From JAOACQ01 sp049968515 (GTDB lineage: Bacteria > Spirochaetota > Brevinematia > Brevinematales > JAOACQ01): DNA of 60,597 nucleotides. Positions 35,581-43,849 of the stretch are shown piece by piece. Below the pieces are notes generated by a model that made no database searches, had not been told where the DNA came from, and saw only the letters and a list, made by a program, of their open reading frames with translations. The stretch's first letter is position 1. Every line of letters starts with the position of its first letter. The stretch is from positions 1 to 60,597 of the forward strand of contig JBMFQR010000011.1 in assembly GCA_049968515.1 (NCBI GenBank), given 5' to 3'. Made by a program: the position numbers and the translations under genes.

Positions 35581-37464
35581 GTGTTTACCTTTCCAGAAAT
35601 TTTCGATGTGATAGTTGTTGGAGGAGGACACGCTGGTATTGAGGCATCTCTTGCAGCTTCAAGAATTGGTGCAAGGACATTGCTTCTTACTTCAAACATT
35701 GACCTGATTGGCCAGATGTCCTGCAATCCTTCCATTGGCGGCATTGGTAAGGGGCAGCTTGTGAAGGAGATAGATGCACTCGGCGGTGAGATGGCAAAAG
35801 CTATAGATTTTGCTGGAGTGCAATTCAGGACTTTAAATAGAAGAAAAGGTCCTGCCGTCTGGTCCTCACGCGCACAGGCAGACAAGATGCTTTACAGAAA
35901 CTATATGCAGAAGATCGTTCTGGGAGAGAGAAATCTATCCGTAAAGCAGGAGCATGTAGAGGATTTAATCTTAGAGAATGGAGTAGCAAAAGGGGTTGTC
36001 ACAAAATTTAATGTTGTGTATAATGCAAAAAGCATTGTGCTAACCACCGGGACCTTTCTGAATGGAGTAATTCATATAGGTGAGGAGAAAATTCCAGCTG
36101 GCAGGCTTGGAGAGTCTCCATCGGTAGGGCTTTCTCAAACACTCAGAAAGCTTGGTTTTGACGTCGGCAGGTTTAAGACCGGGACACCGGCAAGGCTTGA
36201 TGGAAAGACAATAGACTTTGGTAAAATGGAAGAGCAGAAGGGTGATGTTCCCATAAAGCCTTTTTCTTTCTGGAGTGACAGGAAAAAGATGCAAGAAAGA
36301 ATCCAGCTTTCATGCTATCTTACTCATACCATCGAGTTGACACACATGATTATAAGAGAGAATATCCATCTTGCCCCGATGTATTCAGGACAGATAAAGG
36401 CTACCGGAGTAAGATATTGCCCTTCTATTGAAGATAAGGTGATGAAATTTCCGGACAGAACCTCCCACCATGTCTTTGTGGAACCTGAGGGTTACAGCAC
36501 AACAGAGCACTATCCCAATGGTATTTCAAACGGCTTCCCCATCGATATTCAGCTAAAGTTGTTGAAAACCATTCCCGGCCTTGAAAATGCTAAAATTGTA
36601 AGGCCGGCTTATGCAATAGAACACGACTATGTTTCACCTCTCGAGCTATATCCCACGCTTGAAACCAAAAGAGTAAAAAATCTATTTCTTGCAGGACAGG
36701 TAAATGGAACGACAGGATATGAAGAGGCTGCTGCACAGGGATTGATTGCCGGCATAAATGCTGCAAACAAAGCAATGGACAGAGAGCCATTTATAATTAA
36801 TAGAGATATGGGATATATTGGTGTAATGATTGATGATCTGACAACAAAGGGAACAAATGAGCCCTATAGAATGTTTACCTCACGTGTTGAATATCGTCTA
36901 CTGCTGCGGGAAGACAATGCAGACAGAAGACTTTCAAAATATGGATATGAGCTCGGTCTATTACCATATGAAAATTACAGAGTTGTGGTTGAGAAGGAAA
37001 GACAGATAAATGAAATTTTAGCAAGGCTTGACAGCTTTAAAATCAACCCCACTGAAGAAAACAATCTGAAACTGAAAAAATTAAATACCCCATACATACA
37101 AAAGCCATTAAGCCTTAAGGAATTGTTAAGAAGGCCGGAAATAAGAATAAACGATCTTTTTAAAACCTTCCTTCCGGAATTTATAGAGCTTGATGATACC
37201 ATAAAGGAGGCTCTCGAGATAGAAATCAAATACGAAGGCTATATAAGAGAAGAGAGAGAAATGGTGAAAAACTTTTACACTCTCGAATCAATATCAATCC
37301 CACCTGATTTTGACTACTCAAAGATTTCCGGCCTGAAAAGAGAGGAAATTGAGAAGCTTACCTCGATCAAACCCGTAAATCTTGGGCAGGCCTCAAGAAT
37401 TCCCGGAATTTCACCTGCTGCAATTCAGATTATTCTAATCTGCTTGAAAAAAAAGGAAACGTAA
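35581..37464 (+). CDS. mnmG: tRNA uridine-5-carboxymethylaminomethyl modification enzyme
   Basis: MnmG (GidA) binds FAD and, with MnmE, modifies the wobble uridine of certain tRNAs. The 627 residues match the family. The N-terminal FAD site VVGGGHAGIEASLAASRIG is present, as are MSCNPSIGGIGKGQLVKEIDALGG, GRFKTGTPARLDG, and the C-terminal RMFTSRVEYRLLLREDNAD. Translation starts at GTG (35581), since no in-frame ATG lies nearby and GAGGT precedes it. mnmE is not in the window. Confidence 0.96.
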   Translation: MFTFPEIFDVIVVGGGHAGIEASLAASRIGARTLLLTSNIDLIGQMSCNPSIGGIGKGQLVKEIDALGGEMAKAIDFAGVQFRTLNRRKGPAVWSSRAQADKMLYRNYMQKIVLGERNLSVKQEHVEDLILENGVAKGVVTKFNVVYNAKSIVLTTGTFLNGVIHIGEEKIPAGRLGESPSVGLSQTLRKLGFDVGRFKTGTPARLDGKTIDFGKMEEQKGDVPIKPFSFWSDRKKMQERIQLSCYLTHTIELTHMIIRENIHLAPMYSGQIKATGVRYCPSIEDKVMKFPDRTSHHVFVEPEGYSTTEHYPNGISNGFPIDIQLKLLKTIPGLENAKIVRPAYAIEHDYVSPLELYPTLETKRVKNLFLAGQVNGTTGYEEAAAQGLIAGINAANKAMDREPFIINRDMGYIGVMIDDLTTKGTNEPYRMFTSRVEYRLLLREDNADRRLSKYGYELGLLPYENYRVVVEKERQINEILARLDSFKINPTEENNLKLKKLNTPYIQKPLSLKELLRRPEIRINDLFKTFLPEFIELDDTIKEALEIEIKYEGYIREEREMVKNFYTLESISIPPDFDYSKISGLKREEIEKLTSIKPVNLGQASRIPGISPAAIQIILICLKKKET

Positions 37465-37508
37465 TGGCTGTCTTTAGAAAGGGCGGGCTTTTAGAACTTT
37501 GACAGCCA
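37465..37508. repeat. Short inverted repeat, related to MITE-like ends
   Basis: TGGCTGTC (37465-37472) and GACAGCCA (37501-37508) form an 8-bp perfect dyad with a 28-nt centre immediately after mnmG. The ends resemble the GGGGCTGTCCAGAAAAGG ends at 368-452. No T-run follows, so a terminator is less likely. Confidence 0.45.
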
Positions 37509-37598
37509 CTAAAGTATAATTTATTATTTTGCAGGGAGTTAAGTTTTCAAAATAGAGAAAATTGTCCCTACACTTTCGTTTAACCTTGCTTCAAGCTT

Positions 37599-38315
37599 TT
37601 ACTTCACCTTCAAAGCGTATACAAGCAAATACACTCCAGTAGCTATGACAAGTAGCCCGCAGGCCTTTCTTAGAATCATTGTGCCTTTTGACTTCTCTGT
37701 CCAGTTTAGGTAGTTCTGCACCCAGTTGACAAATGTTCCTGCAAGCACAATAACTGCAACATGGCCAGTAGCAAAAGCTGAAAGTAAAAGGACTGAGTAA
37801 ATAAAGCTCTTCTGTGCTGCCTGAAATACCACTAAAAGGAGAGGCATCATAAAGCCGAATGTGCATGGACCTAAAGCAAGCCCGAATATTAAACCAAGCA
37901 CAAATGCTCCAATTGTACCTTTACCCTTCATATCTGGGCTTAAAGCCTTAAACTGCGGGATGGAAATTAAATCCATAAGCCATATGCCCACCAAAATGAA
38001 GGTTATAGCCACAATTATATTTCCAATCCTTCCAATATCTCCAAGCATTCTTCCCAGTAGTCCAGTTATTATACCTATAATGGCTATTGTTATAAGTATT
38101 CCAAGTGAGAAAACCAAAGATAGAAAGAATGCCCTTCTGGTTTTAAGCTTTCCACTGCCGTTAATATAGCCTATCACAAGCGGGATACTTGAAAGGTGGC
38201 ATGGACTTAAGACAACACTCAGAACTCCCCACAAAAAAGCAGAAAGAACAGCAATAAATGGATTTGACTGAAAAAACTTTGTAAAACTATCAAAAAGGCT
38301 TATCAAAATGTTCAT
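37599..38315 (-). CDS. CcdA/DsbD-type thiol-disulfide membrane transporter
   Basis: A 238-residue protein with six predicted helices. It is of the cytochrome-c-biogenesis CcdA family, which passes electrons from cytosolic thioredoxin to exported thiol proteins. The two conserved cysteines are C39 (LSPCHLSSIPLVIGY) and C151 (LGPCTFGFMMP). It is the last gene of the minus-strand redox and permease island and overlaps the thioredoxin lipoprotein gene by 1 nt (TAATG). CcdA is therefore the likely electron donor to that lipoprotein. No cytochrome c or haem-lyase genes are nearby. Confidence 0.9.
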   Translation of the reverse strand: MNILISLFDSFTKFFQSNPFIAVLSAFLWGVLSVVLSPCHLSSIPLVIGYINGSGKLKTRRAFFLSLVFSLGILITIAIIGIITGLLGRMLGDIGRIGNIIVAITFILVGIWLMDLISIPQFKALSPDMKGKGTIGAFVLGLIFGLALGPCTFGFMMPLLLVVFQAAQKSFIYSVLLLSAFATGHVAVIVLAGTFVNWVQNYLNWTEKSKGTMILRKACGLLVIATGVYLLVYALKVK

Positions 38316-38716
38316 TATTTACCTTCCTTTAGTTTTAATTCTAAAACTTTTATGAGTTCTTCCTTTGGGAAATAGCCTTCATGGCGAGAGTATTCTTTTC
38401 CATTTTTATCGAGGAATATCTGTGTCGGAATAACCCTTATCTTATAATACTCTGCATAAGGTGCATGTGCTTCCGTCCATACATCGTAAAACACCACTTT
38501 AACCCTTCCAGCATATTCTTTTTCTATTTCTGCCATAATTGGCTGCATCATTCTGCAGGGGACACAGCGAACAGAACCGAGCTCAATGAAAGTAACAAGG
38601 TAATTTGCAGAAGATATCGAGGAAGAACTTTTTTCTTCTGCTGTTTGCTTTTCTTTTTTTGTACAGGCTGTTAAAATAAGCCAAAAAATCAGGGCGATGT
38701 TTACAAAATATCTCAT
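38315..38716 (-). CDS. Thioredoxin-like lipoprotein
   Basis: A 133-residue lipoprotein. The lipobox LTAC (C18) is followed by a short linker and a thioredoxin fold with the active-site CVPC (C51, C54) in GSVRCVPCRMMQP, and the cis-proline loop RVIPTQIFLDKNG. It is anchored outside the cytoplasmic membrane and is probably kept reduced by the adjacent CcdA protein. ATGA overlap with the upstream permease-half gene indicates translational coupling. Confidence 0.9.
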   Translation of the reverse strand: MRYFVNIALIFWLILTACTKKEKQTAEEKSSSSISSANYLVTFIELGSVRCVPCRMMQPIMAEIEKEYAGRVKVVFYDVWTEAHAPYAEYYKIRVIPTQIFLDKNGKEYSRHEGYFPKEELIKVLELKLKEGK

Positions 38717-39258
38717 TTTTTTCCTCCTGATATCGGATTATTCATCTTAAAATCCTTACTAAACATTTTTTCCATAATAATGGCAATAATTATGAAAACA
38801 GGCAGAGAGAGTATCGTCCGTAAAAGTGAAAATTTTAAACCAAGATAACCTATTTCAAACGAAAGCATGGGAATTTTCATCGTCGTAAATGCACCAAGGT
38901 ATATATAAATATTCCTCACACTTGTTCCTTTCTTCCACAAAAGATAGGCAACAGGAAATGCAGAATAGAGCGAACCCATCTGAAGCATTGCAAGAAGTAT
39001 GACCCACACCGCACCCATTATGCCTGATTCTTTTCCAGTATGCCTTTCGATTATCTCTCTCGGCACCCATGCCTCAAAAAGCCCTATCAAAACAAATATA
39101 AATGGCATATAGGAAATCATTTCTAAAAATGAAACCTTAAAATTACCAAACACCTTAATTCCAAAATCAAATTTTATAAAATATGAAGTCAGAACAAACA
39201 CAATAAAGGCAGTAGTAAAAATCAGGTCATTGCGATTCTTTACAAAGTAATCCTTCAT
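38713..39258 (-). CDS. Permease half, UPF0718/ArsP-like (second half)
   Basis: A 181-residue membrane protein with five predicted helices. It has the MPFIFVLIGLFEAWVPREIIERHTG and GIMGAVWVILLAMLQMGSLYSAFPVAYLLWKKG pattern that forms one half of the two-repeat UPF0718 permeases. Its start overlaps the stop of the preceding half-gene by 4 nt, so the two halves are probably made as a stoichiometric pair. The substrate is unknown; characterised relatives (ArsP) export trivalent organoarsenicals. It lacks the CSC motif of the full-length permease at 42032. Confidence 0.72.
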   Translation of the reverse strand: MKDYFVKNRNDLIFTTAFIVFVLTSYFIKFDFGIKVFGNFKVSFLEMISYMPFIFVLIGLFEAWVPREIIERHTGKESGIMGAVWVILLAMLQMGSLYSAFPVAYLLWKKGTSVRNIYIYLGAFTTMKIPMLSFEIGYLGLKFSLLRTILSLPVFIIIAIIMEKMFSKDFKMNNPISGGKK

Positions 39259-39734
39259 AATATCTCCCAGAGAAAGGCAATAGCAAGCCCAATAAGTATT
39301 GAAGCTATAAAGCTTAAAATATTTCTTGTGACTGCAACCCTAAACCCAAAAAATTTCTGTTCCAGTGGTAGCGTGACTATTCCAACCATCATAAGTGTGG
39401 TGATAAAAACTGCAATCGTCGGATAACTTGCACCATTCTTCAGGAGGACAGAAGAAAGCGGATAGGCTACAATTCCGGGAATGAGTGATATAGAGCCGAG
39501 TAAAGCTGCAACAACAAAACCCAGTGCACCAGATTTTTCACCTAATAATTTTGCAAGTACCTCTTTTGGTAATAATGCCAGTAAGATTGCCACAAGAATA
39601 AGAATTGTTAAAAACGAAGGTAGTATATTCATAAACAAGTTCAATGCAATCTTTAATGCAGAAAAGGTTTTCTCTCTATCAAAAATCAAAGAAAGCAAAA
39701 CTGCTGCCAGCGTAATAATCAAAAGGAATTTCAT
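39255..39734 (-). CDS. Permease half, UPF0718/ArsP-like (first half)
   Basis: A 159-residue membrane protein with four or five helices. It has LPKEVLAKLLGEKSGALGFV and ALLGSISLIPGIVAYPLSSVLLKNGASYPTIA, corresponding to one repeat of the same permease fold as its neighbour. Together the pair sums to about 340 residues, close to the 394-residue unsplit permease in the same island. The 4-nt overlap with the next gene shows that the split is a stable gene architecture and not a recent nonsense mutation. Confidence 0.72.
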   Translation of the reverse strand: MKFLLIITLAAVLLSLIFDREKTFSALKIALNLFMNILPSFLTILILVAILLALLPKEVLAKLLGEKSGALGFVVAALLGSISLIPGIVAYPLSSVLLKNGASYPTIAVFITTLMMVGIVTLPLEQKFFGFRVAVTRNILSFIASILIGLAIAFLWEIL

Positions 39735-39791
39735 AAGTCACCTCTCCCTTTGGGGGTGTTGCATGCAACACCCCCTTAGAATACACCATAA

Positions 39792-40556
39792 TTAATTCTT
39801 CAATTTTTCAAACACGTTCGTAAGCTTTGTCTTAAAAATATTCCTTATATTTTCCTCATCGTCTTTCAGTGGCCTTGCAAAAATGAGGTTATAGCCATCC
39901 ATTCCGTATTTGATGTAGAGATAAACTGCTGCTGGAATAACCTTTTCAATCACATCCTTTGCCTCATCCTCTTTAAGTCCAAAATTCACCCCGAGCTTTA
40001 ATAATTCATCCCAGATAAACCAGAAGTATGTCGGTGCCATTGCTGAAACGACAGCATAGGCTTCGAGTTTTGCTTCATCAACTTCCCACGAATAGCCAAG
40101 CTTTTCAAGTAGTGAAAATATAGCCTTTTTATCCTCTTTAGTAAGTTCAGAGGAAAAGCTTACCGGATTATACCCCTCATTGATGATCGATGTTGCGTTG
40201 GGATTACAGCGTACAATACGACCAAAGCCGCCAAGCCTTTCATTCATCTGGGCTATCGTAATCTTTGGGGCAAGCGAAAGGATTATGGTTTTCTCATTAA
40301 GTAGCGGCTTTATAGCCAGAAGTGTCTCATTCATAACAGGTGGATGAACTGCAAGAATGATTAAATCTGAACCATTAAGCCTGCTAATGCTATCCACAGT
40401 ATTGAGGAAAGGGAAGGCTTTTTTAAGGTTATCAAGAGTCTCACTATTACAATCATAAACATAAATACTTTCGAGGTTAAAATTTTTGTTCTTTAGTCCC
40501 TCTAAGATTATTTTTACAATCCTTCCCCCACCGACAAAACCAATCTTTTTGAACAT
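39792..40556 (-). CDS. Pyrroline-5-carboxylate reductase-like NAD(P)-binding protein
   Basis: A 254-residue protein. The N-terminal Rossmann fold is clear (KKIGFVGGGRIVKIILEGL) and the middle is ProC-like (DLIILAVHPPVMNETLLAI, RIVRCNPNATSIINEGYNPVSF). The C-terminal substrate signature of true ProC (S/T-P-G-G-T-T) is missing; the corresponding region is IFARPLKDDEENI. It may use another imine or thiol substrate. It is located inside the ArsR-led redox island between the ferredoxin and permease genes, far from proA at 474, so a role in proline synthesis is doubtful. Confidence 0.75.
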   Translation of the reverse strand: MFKKIGFVGGGRIVKIILEGLKNKNFNLESIYVYDCNSETLDNLKKAFPFLNTVDSISRLNGSDLIILAVHPPVMNETLLAIKPLLNEKTIILSLAPKITIAQMNERLGGFGRIVRCNPNATSIINEGYNPVSFSSELTKEDKKAIFSLLEKLGYSWEVDEAKLEAYAVVSAMAPTYFWFIWDELLKLGVNFGLKEDEAKDVIEKVIPAAVYLYIKYGMDGYNLIFARPLKDDEENIRNIFKTKLTNVFEKLKN

Positions 40557-40582
40557 AGAGGCCTCCTTTATTTTCGACTTTT

Positions 40583-40885
40583 CTAATCCAGTCTTTTTTC
40601 CTCCTCCAGCACCTTCTTTACCTTTGACCAGATATTATTCTTTTTGTAAAACTCTCTCAACTCACTTAGATCTGGAAAGCTTATTGCATTACCAAGGCAT
40701 AGGTTAGCACATGTTGTACAACCAACAACACAGCTATAAGGTCTTGCAACAACTGCACCATTTTTAGTCCAATCGAAAACGCTTTTTCCACAATTCATAC
40801 ATATCCCGCACTTTACACACTTTGCAGGATCTATAGTGGGATACCATTTGATTTCTTCTCTTTTCACACCAGCAAACCACGGCAT
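40583..40885 (-). CDS. Eight-cysteine 2[4Fe-4S] ferredoxin-like protein
   Basis: A 100-residue protein with two cysteine clusters: C23-x2-C26-x2-C29-x2-C32 and C52-x3-C56-x2-C59-x3-C63. The first has x2 rather than x3 before the last cysteine, and the second has x3 after the first cysteine. These spacings differ from the standard C-x2-C-x2-C-x3-C. It probably carries two iron-sulfur clusters and moves electrons. It is located between two thioredoxin-fold genes and the P5CR-like gene, suggesting a reductive step in the island. Confidence 0.85.
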   Translation of the reverse strand: MPWFAGVKREEIKWYPTIDPAKCVKCGICMNCGKSVFDWTKNGAVVARPYSCVVGCTTCANLCLGNAISFPDLSELREFYKKNNIWSKVKKVLEEEKRLD

Positions 40886-40947
40886 AACACTTTCTCCTTT
40901 TGTATAAGTAATTAAATTGTCTTACCAGAACCAGAAGAATGCATCTA

Positions 40948-41199
40948 TTATTTTATTATCTTAGAAAGATAATGCTTTATATGCTCTTTATCCCATATAT
41001 GTCCCTCGCAAAGAATGTGGTTGTCAACAATTAGAGCCGGTGTAATAATGACATCACGTTCTTCAAGCTTCATTATCTCCTTAATATCGTGAATCACCTC
41101 AAGCTGGCATTCACAACCGAGCTCTTTTATAGCCTCAAGTGTATTTTTAAGTAGCCTTTGCTGAAAGACATCCTCCTGTCCAACAACTAATATCTTCAT
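40948..41199 (-). CDS. Thioredoxin-fold protein without CxxC
   Basis: An 83-residue small protein with the length and beta-alpha-beta pattern of MTH895-type mini-thioredoxins (MKILVVGQEDVFQQRLLKNTLEAI ... ITPALIVDNHILCEG). At the position of the usual GCPNC motif it has GQEDV, so both active-site cysteines are lost. A CEC pair occurs at about residue 30. It may act as a binding or chaperone subunit rather than a redox enzyme. A paralogue with an intact CPNC is at 43339. Confidence 0.75.
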   Translation of the reverse strand: MKILVVGQEDVFQQRLLKNTLEAIKELGCECQLEVIHDIKEIMKLEERDVIITPALIVDNHILCEGHIWDKEHIKHYLSKIIK

Positions 41200-41222
41200 A
41201 AAAAACTCCTTTAGCCTAACTT

Positions 41223-41570
41223 TTATTCTCCAGTTAACCCATTTTCTCTTGCGACTTCTAAAATATCTTCTTTTGAAATCAAATAGTTCTCGGGTGCTTC
41301 ACCTATCTTTAATAACGTGTGTCCATCTGGAATCTGTCCCATTGAAATTAATACATCATCCACATAAACAATTGGAAAAATTCTTTCCCTAAAGTATTTT
41401 TCCGCAAGAGATGATAATTCATCCCGCACCCAGCTTTCTTTAGTTATGTCGATAGCTTCAAGCTCGTCCGTCTCTCTTAACCAGCCTTTTACAATTTCGT
41501 AAACCTCTTCACTTGAATAGCTTGAACAGCAGGATTTTATTCCGCCGTTCAGTATAATTTTTACCCTCAT
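41223..41570 (-). CDS. Thioredoxin-fold protein with adjacent cysteines (ArsD-like?)
   Basis: A 115-residue protein. A vicinal pair C14-C15 follows the first strand (RVKIILNGGIKSCCSS). A second half FPIVYVDDVLISMGQIPDGHTLLKI has the shape of the ArsD/thioredoxin C-terminal motif (PVTLVDGEVV..G.YP). A vicinal cysteine pair near the N-terminus is how ArsD-type chaperones hold arsenite. I infer a metal or metalloid carrier; identity to ArsD is not established. Confidence 0.6.
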   Translation of the reverse strand: MRVKIILNGGIKSCCSSYSSEEVYEIVKGWLRETDELEAIDITKESWVRDELSSLAEKYFRERIFPIVYVDDVLISMGQIPDGHTLLKIGEAPENYLISKEDILEVARENGLTGE

Positions 41571-41597
41571 TTTTTCTCCTGTTATAAATAAAAAATT

Positions 41598-42008
41598 CTA
41601 CAGATGTGCTTCTATCTCCTTCGAAATCTCATTTGCAATTCTTTCCACATCAGCCTCATCAAAGTCTAAAGTGGGAACTTTTTCAACTACCTTCTCAACT
41701 ATTGTGTACTCAAAATGTGGCTTAATGTTCAAATTAGCCAGAATCTTGCTTGTACACTTGTTTGCACATCCATTAATTGCAATGAGTCTTTTAGCCTTCT
41801 GTGCAATCTCAACATGCGGTTTTGAGCCGGCTGCAACTGCAGCAAGGCAACACATTCTTGCTTCTTCGGGCATATCCTTTGTAAGTTTTACACCTACTTC
41901 ATGACCGACTTGTCCAACCGATGCTGCTCCATCACAGACAAGAATTATACTAAGCTTCTCCGCCTCTTTGTGACACATTGGCAATTTTTGCCAGTTTTCT
42001 TTTGGCAT
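41598..42008 (-). CDS. DGC-domain putative zinc-binding protein
   Basis: A 136-residue protein with the DGC-family motifs: C25 in LVCDGAASVGQVGHEVG, C53-C54 (ARMCCLAAVAAG), and C81/C85 in AINGCANKCTSKIL. These six or so cysteines including C12 suggest a metal or cluster site. The family (PF08859 by memory) is described only as putative zinc binding. It lies 23 nt downstream of the full-length permease in the island. Confidence 0.8.
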   Translation of the reverse strand: MPKENWQKLPMCHKEAEKLSIILVCDGAASVGQVGHEVGVKLTKDMPEEARMCCLAAVAAGSKPHVEIAQKAKRLIAINGCANKCTSKILANLNIKPHFEYTIVEKVVEKVPTLDFDEADVERIANEISKEIEAHL

Positions 42009-42031
42009 ACCTGCCTCCTTTTATTAAAATT

Positions 42032-43216
42032 CTATACTAACATTCCAAATATCCAGCCTGCAAGTGTTGACATTATTACAACAAGGCTTACGTAGGTTAG
42101 GGTTTTCTTCCATCCAAGTTCGCCACCAATCACAAGAATAGATGGGAGTGATAGCGAAGGTCCGGCAAGAAGCAACGCCAGTGCCGGTCCCTGTCCCATC
42201 CCAGCACCAATAAGTCCCTGCACTATAGGTATTTCTGTAAGTGTAGCAAAATACATTAATGCACCGGATACCGAGGCAAAAAAGTTTGCAAATAGAGAGT
42301 TCCCGCCAACAAGCATTGCAACCCACCTTTCAGGGATTAAAGCCTCATGCCCCGGCCTTCCGAGTAAGAAGCCAGCTACAAGAATTCCAGCAAAAAGAAG
42401 TGGTAGAATTTGCAAAGCAAAGTCTCTTGTGGCGATCACCCAGTCCTTGAGTTCATCCTTTTTAAACCATCTCCAGAGGATAAAAATCAATGCTACTCCA
42501 AGCACTCCGGAGATAACCCATTTGTAGGAATAAATTAAATCCCAGAATGCAATATTTCCTTTAGATGGTGCCCAGTTTAAGAATACAAGTATTCCTATCA
42601 TTACAGCCATATAGATAACATCCTGCCAGAGTTTTCTTGGCATTTCAGTTTGAACAGCCTGAAACATTCTTTCATCTGAGAGCCTTGCCTCATCTTCTTT
42701 GCGAAAGATTAAATGCATAAGTAAGCCTATGATCACAGCAAAGAGTATGGCACCGACGGTTCTTGCAAGTCCGAGTTTTAAGCCAAGCACCTTTGCAGAG
42801 AGTATTATAGCAAGAATGTTTATTGCAGGTCCCGAGTAGAGGAAAGATATAGCAGGACCAAGACCCGCTCCCTTCTTGTAGATACCTTTAAACAAAGGCA
42901 ACACCGTACAGGAACAAACTGCAAGTATAGCCCCGGAAATAGACGCAACAGAATAACTGAGTAGTTTATTTGCTTTAGGCCCAAGATATTTTATCACTGC
43001 CTGCTGATTGACAAAAACCGTTATAGCCCCTGCTATAAAAAATGCTGGAATCAGACACAGAAGCACATGTTCATGGGCATAATCAGCAAGCATAAAAAAT
43101 GCTTCCTGTATTGATTTTAAAACCCTTTCGTTATTAAAGGGCATAAAATACACCACAAGAAACACCAGCGTGAAATAAAATAATTTTTTATTTGGCGAAA
43201 TTTCTTTTGCAGCCAT
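42032..43216 (-). CDS. Full-length UPF0718/ArsP-like permease
   Basis: A 394-residue membrane protein with about ten helices in two repeats. Repeat one has FIAGAITVFVNQQAVIKYLGP and the family's CSC motif at C101/C103 (AVCSCTVLPLFKGIYKKGAG), then SFLYSGPAINILA. Repeat two has LLFAGILVAGFLLGR, LFANFFASVSGALMYFATLTEIPIVQGLIGAGMG and GPSLSLPSILVIGGELG. Relatives such as ArsP use these cysteines to bind trivalent organoarsenicals. It follows the CPNC mini-thioredoxin and ArsR genes, a trio often seen in anaerobes. Confidence 0.88.
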   Translation of the reverse strand: MAAKEISPNKKLFYFTLVFLVVYFMPFNNERVLKSIQEAFFMLADYAHEHVLLCLIPAFFIAGAITVFVNQQAVIKYLGPKANKLLSYSVASISGAILAVCSCTVLPLFKGIYKKGAGLGPAISFLYSGPAINILAIILSAKVLGLKLGLARTVGAILFAVIIGLLMHLIFRKEDEARLSDERMFQAVQTEMPRKLWQDVIYMAVMIGILVFLNWAPSKGNIAFWDLIYSYKWVISGVLGVALIFILWRWFKKDELKDWVIATRDFALQILPLLFAGILVAGFLLGRPGHEALIPERWVAMLVGGNSLFANFFASVSGALMYFATLTEIPIVQGLIGAGMGQGPALALLLAGPSLSLPSILVIGGELGWKKTLTYVSLVVIMSTLAGWIFGMLV

Positions 43217-43278
43217 TTTAAAATCCTCCTTTCTATTTTACCTGTCCTGTCTCAAAACAATTCAGGATTAAAGACACA

Positions 43279-43331
43279 CGGTCGTGCAGCGTATTTATGC
43301 ATCAAATTTTTACCATAGAGATGCACGACCG
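43279..43331. repeat. Intergenic inverted repeat (10-bp arms)
   Basis: Perfect arms CGGTCGTGCA (43279-43288) and TGCACGACCG (43322-43331) enclose a 33-nt AT-rich centre, between the mini-thioredoxin and permease genes. It could be a leader element for the permease mRNA or an interspersed palindrome. Confidence 0.6.
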
Positions 43332-43338
43332 CGATTCC

Positions 43339-43569
43339 CTACTTTAACAATTCCATAATCTGTTCCTTTGTAAGAACCTTCCCGCTGCTTTTTACAACCC
43401 CATCGATAGCAAGAGCTGGGGTCATCATCACACCAAAATTCATAATCTGGTCAATATCCGTTACCTTTTCAATCTCTGCATTGATTCCGAGAGCCTTGAG
43501 GGCCTCTCTTGCATTTTCTTCGAGTCTTTTGCAGTTTGGACAACCAACCCCTAAGATTTGAATCTTCAT
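43339..43569 (-). CDS. Mini-thioredoxin (redox-active disulfide protein type)
   Basis: A 76-residue MTH895-like thioredoxin-fold protein. The active-site CPNC is C10-C13 in ILGVGCPNCKRLEENA, and the cis-proline loop is VMMTPALAIDG. Such proteins routinely accompany ArsR and UPF0718 permeases and are thought to reduce or hand over the substrate. AAGGAGG precedes the ATG. It is the first structural gene after arsR, with a 280-nt repeat-bearing gap between them. Confidence 0.9.
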   Translation of the reverse strand: MKIQILGVGCPNCKRLEENAREALKALGINAEIEKVTDIDQIMNFGVMMTPALAIDGVVKSSGKVLTKEQIMELLK

Positions 43570-43666
43570 AGAAATTTATCCTCCTTCCTTAATAAAAAAA
43601 CAACATTATTCTCCCGAATTCTTTACCTACATAAAATCATCACTCCGAGCCATCTTTTCATAAGCT

Positions 43667-43771
43667 GTCATTCTGAGCAAAGCTAAGAATATGTCTACAC
43701 AACAAAAACAATTGATACAATTATAATTTATTCTATCCCTCCAAAATACTCTTCGCTACGCTCAGAGTGAC
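43667..43771. repeat. GTCATTCTGAGC-type inverted repeat
   Basis: A left arm starting GTCATTCTGAGC (43667-43692) and a right arm ending GCTCAGAGTGAC (43746-43771) pair imperfectly over 26 bp (20 or more matches) around an AT-rich centre. Similar GTCATTCTGAGC-type palindromes are known as interspersed repeats in many bacterial genomes. This one occupies most of the 43570-43849 gap; no gene was found there. Confidence 0.65.
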
Positions 43772-43849
43772 AAAAAGAGTACACTTAGAATAGCATTTAA
43801 AGTACGGTCAAAATGACAGCAAATACCACATCCTTTCAGATAACTAATT

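Noticed and set aside
35421..35885. 154-codon frame antisense to the HD-GYP/mnmG junction
   Set aside because: It overlaps two well-supported genes on the plus strand and has low-complexity composition; not coding.
474..40556. proA and the P5CR-like gene as a proline pathway set
   Set aside because: They are 39 kb apart, on opposite strands, and the reductase lacks the ProC signature.
42024..42326. 100-codon minus-strand frame overlapping the permease
   Set aside because: It is in another frame of the same strand as the full-length permease, with an unnatural Cys/Trp/Thr-rich composition; a shadow.
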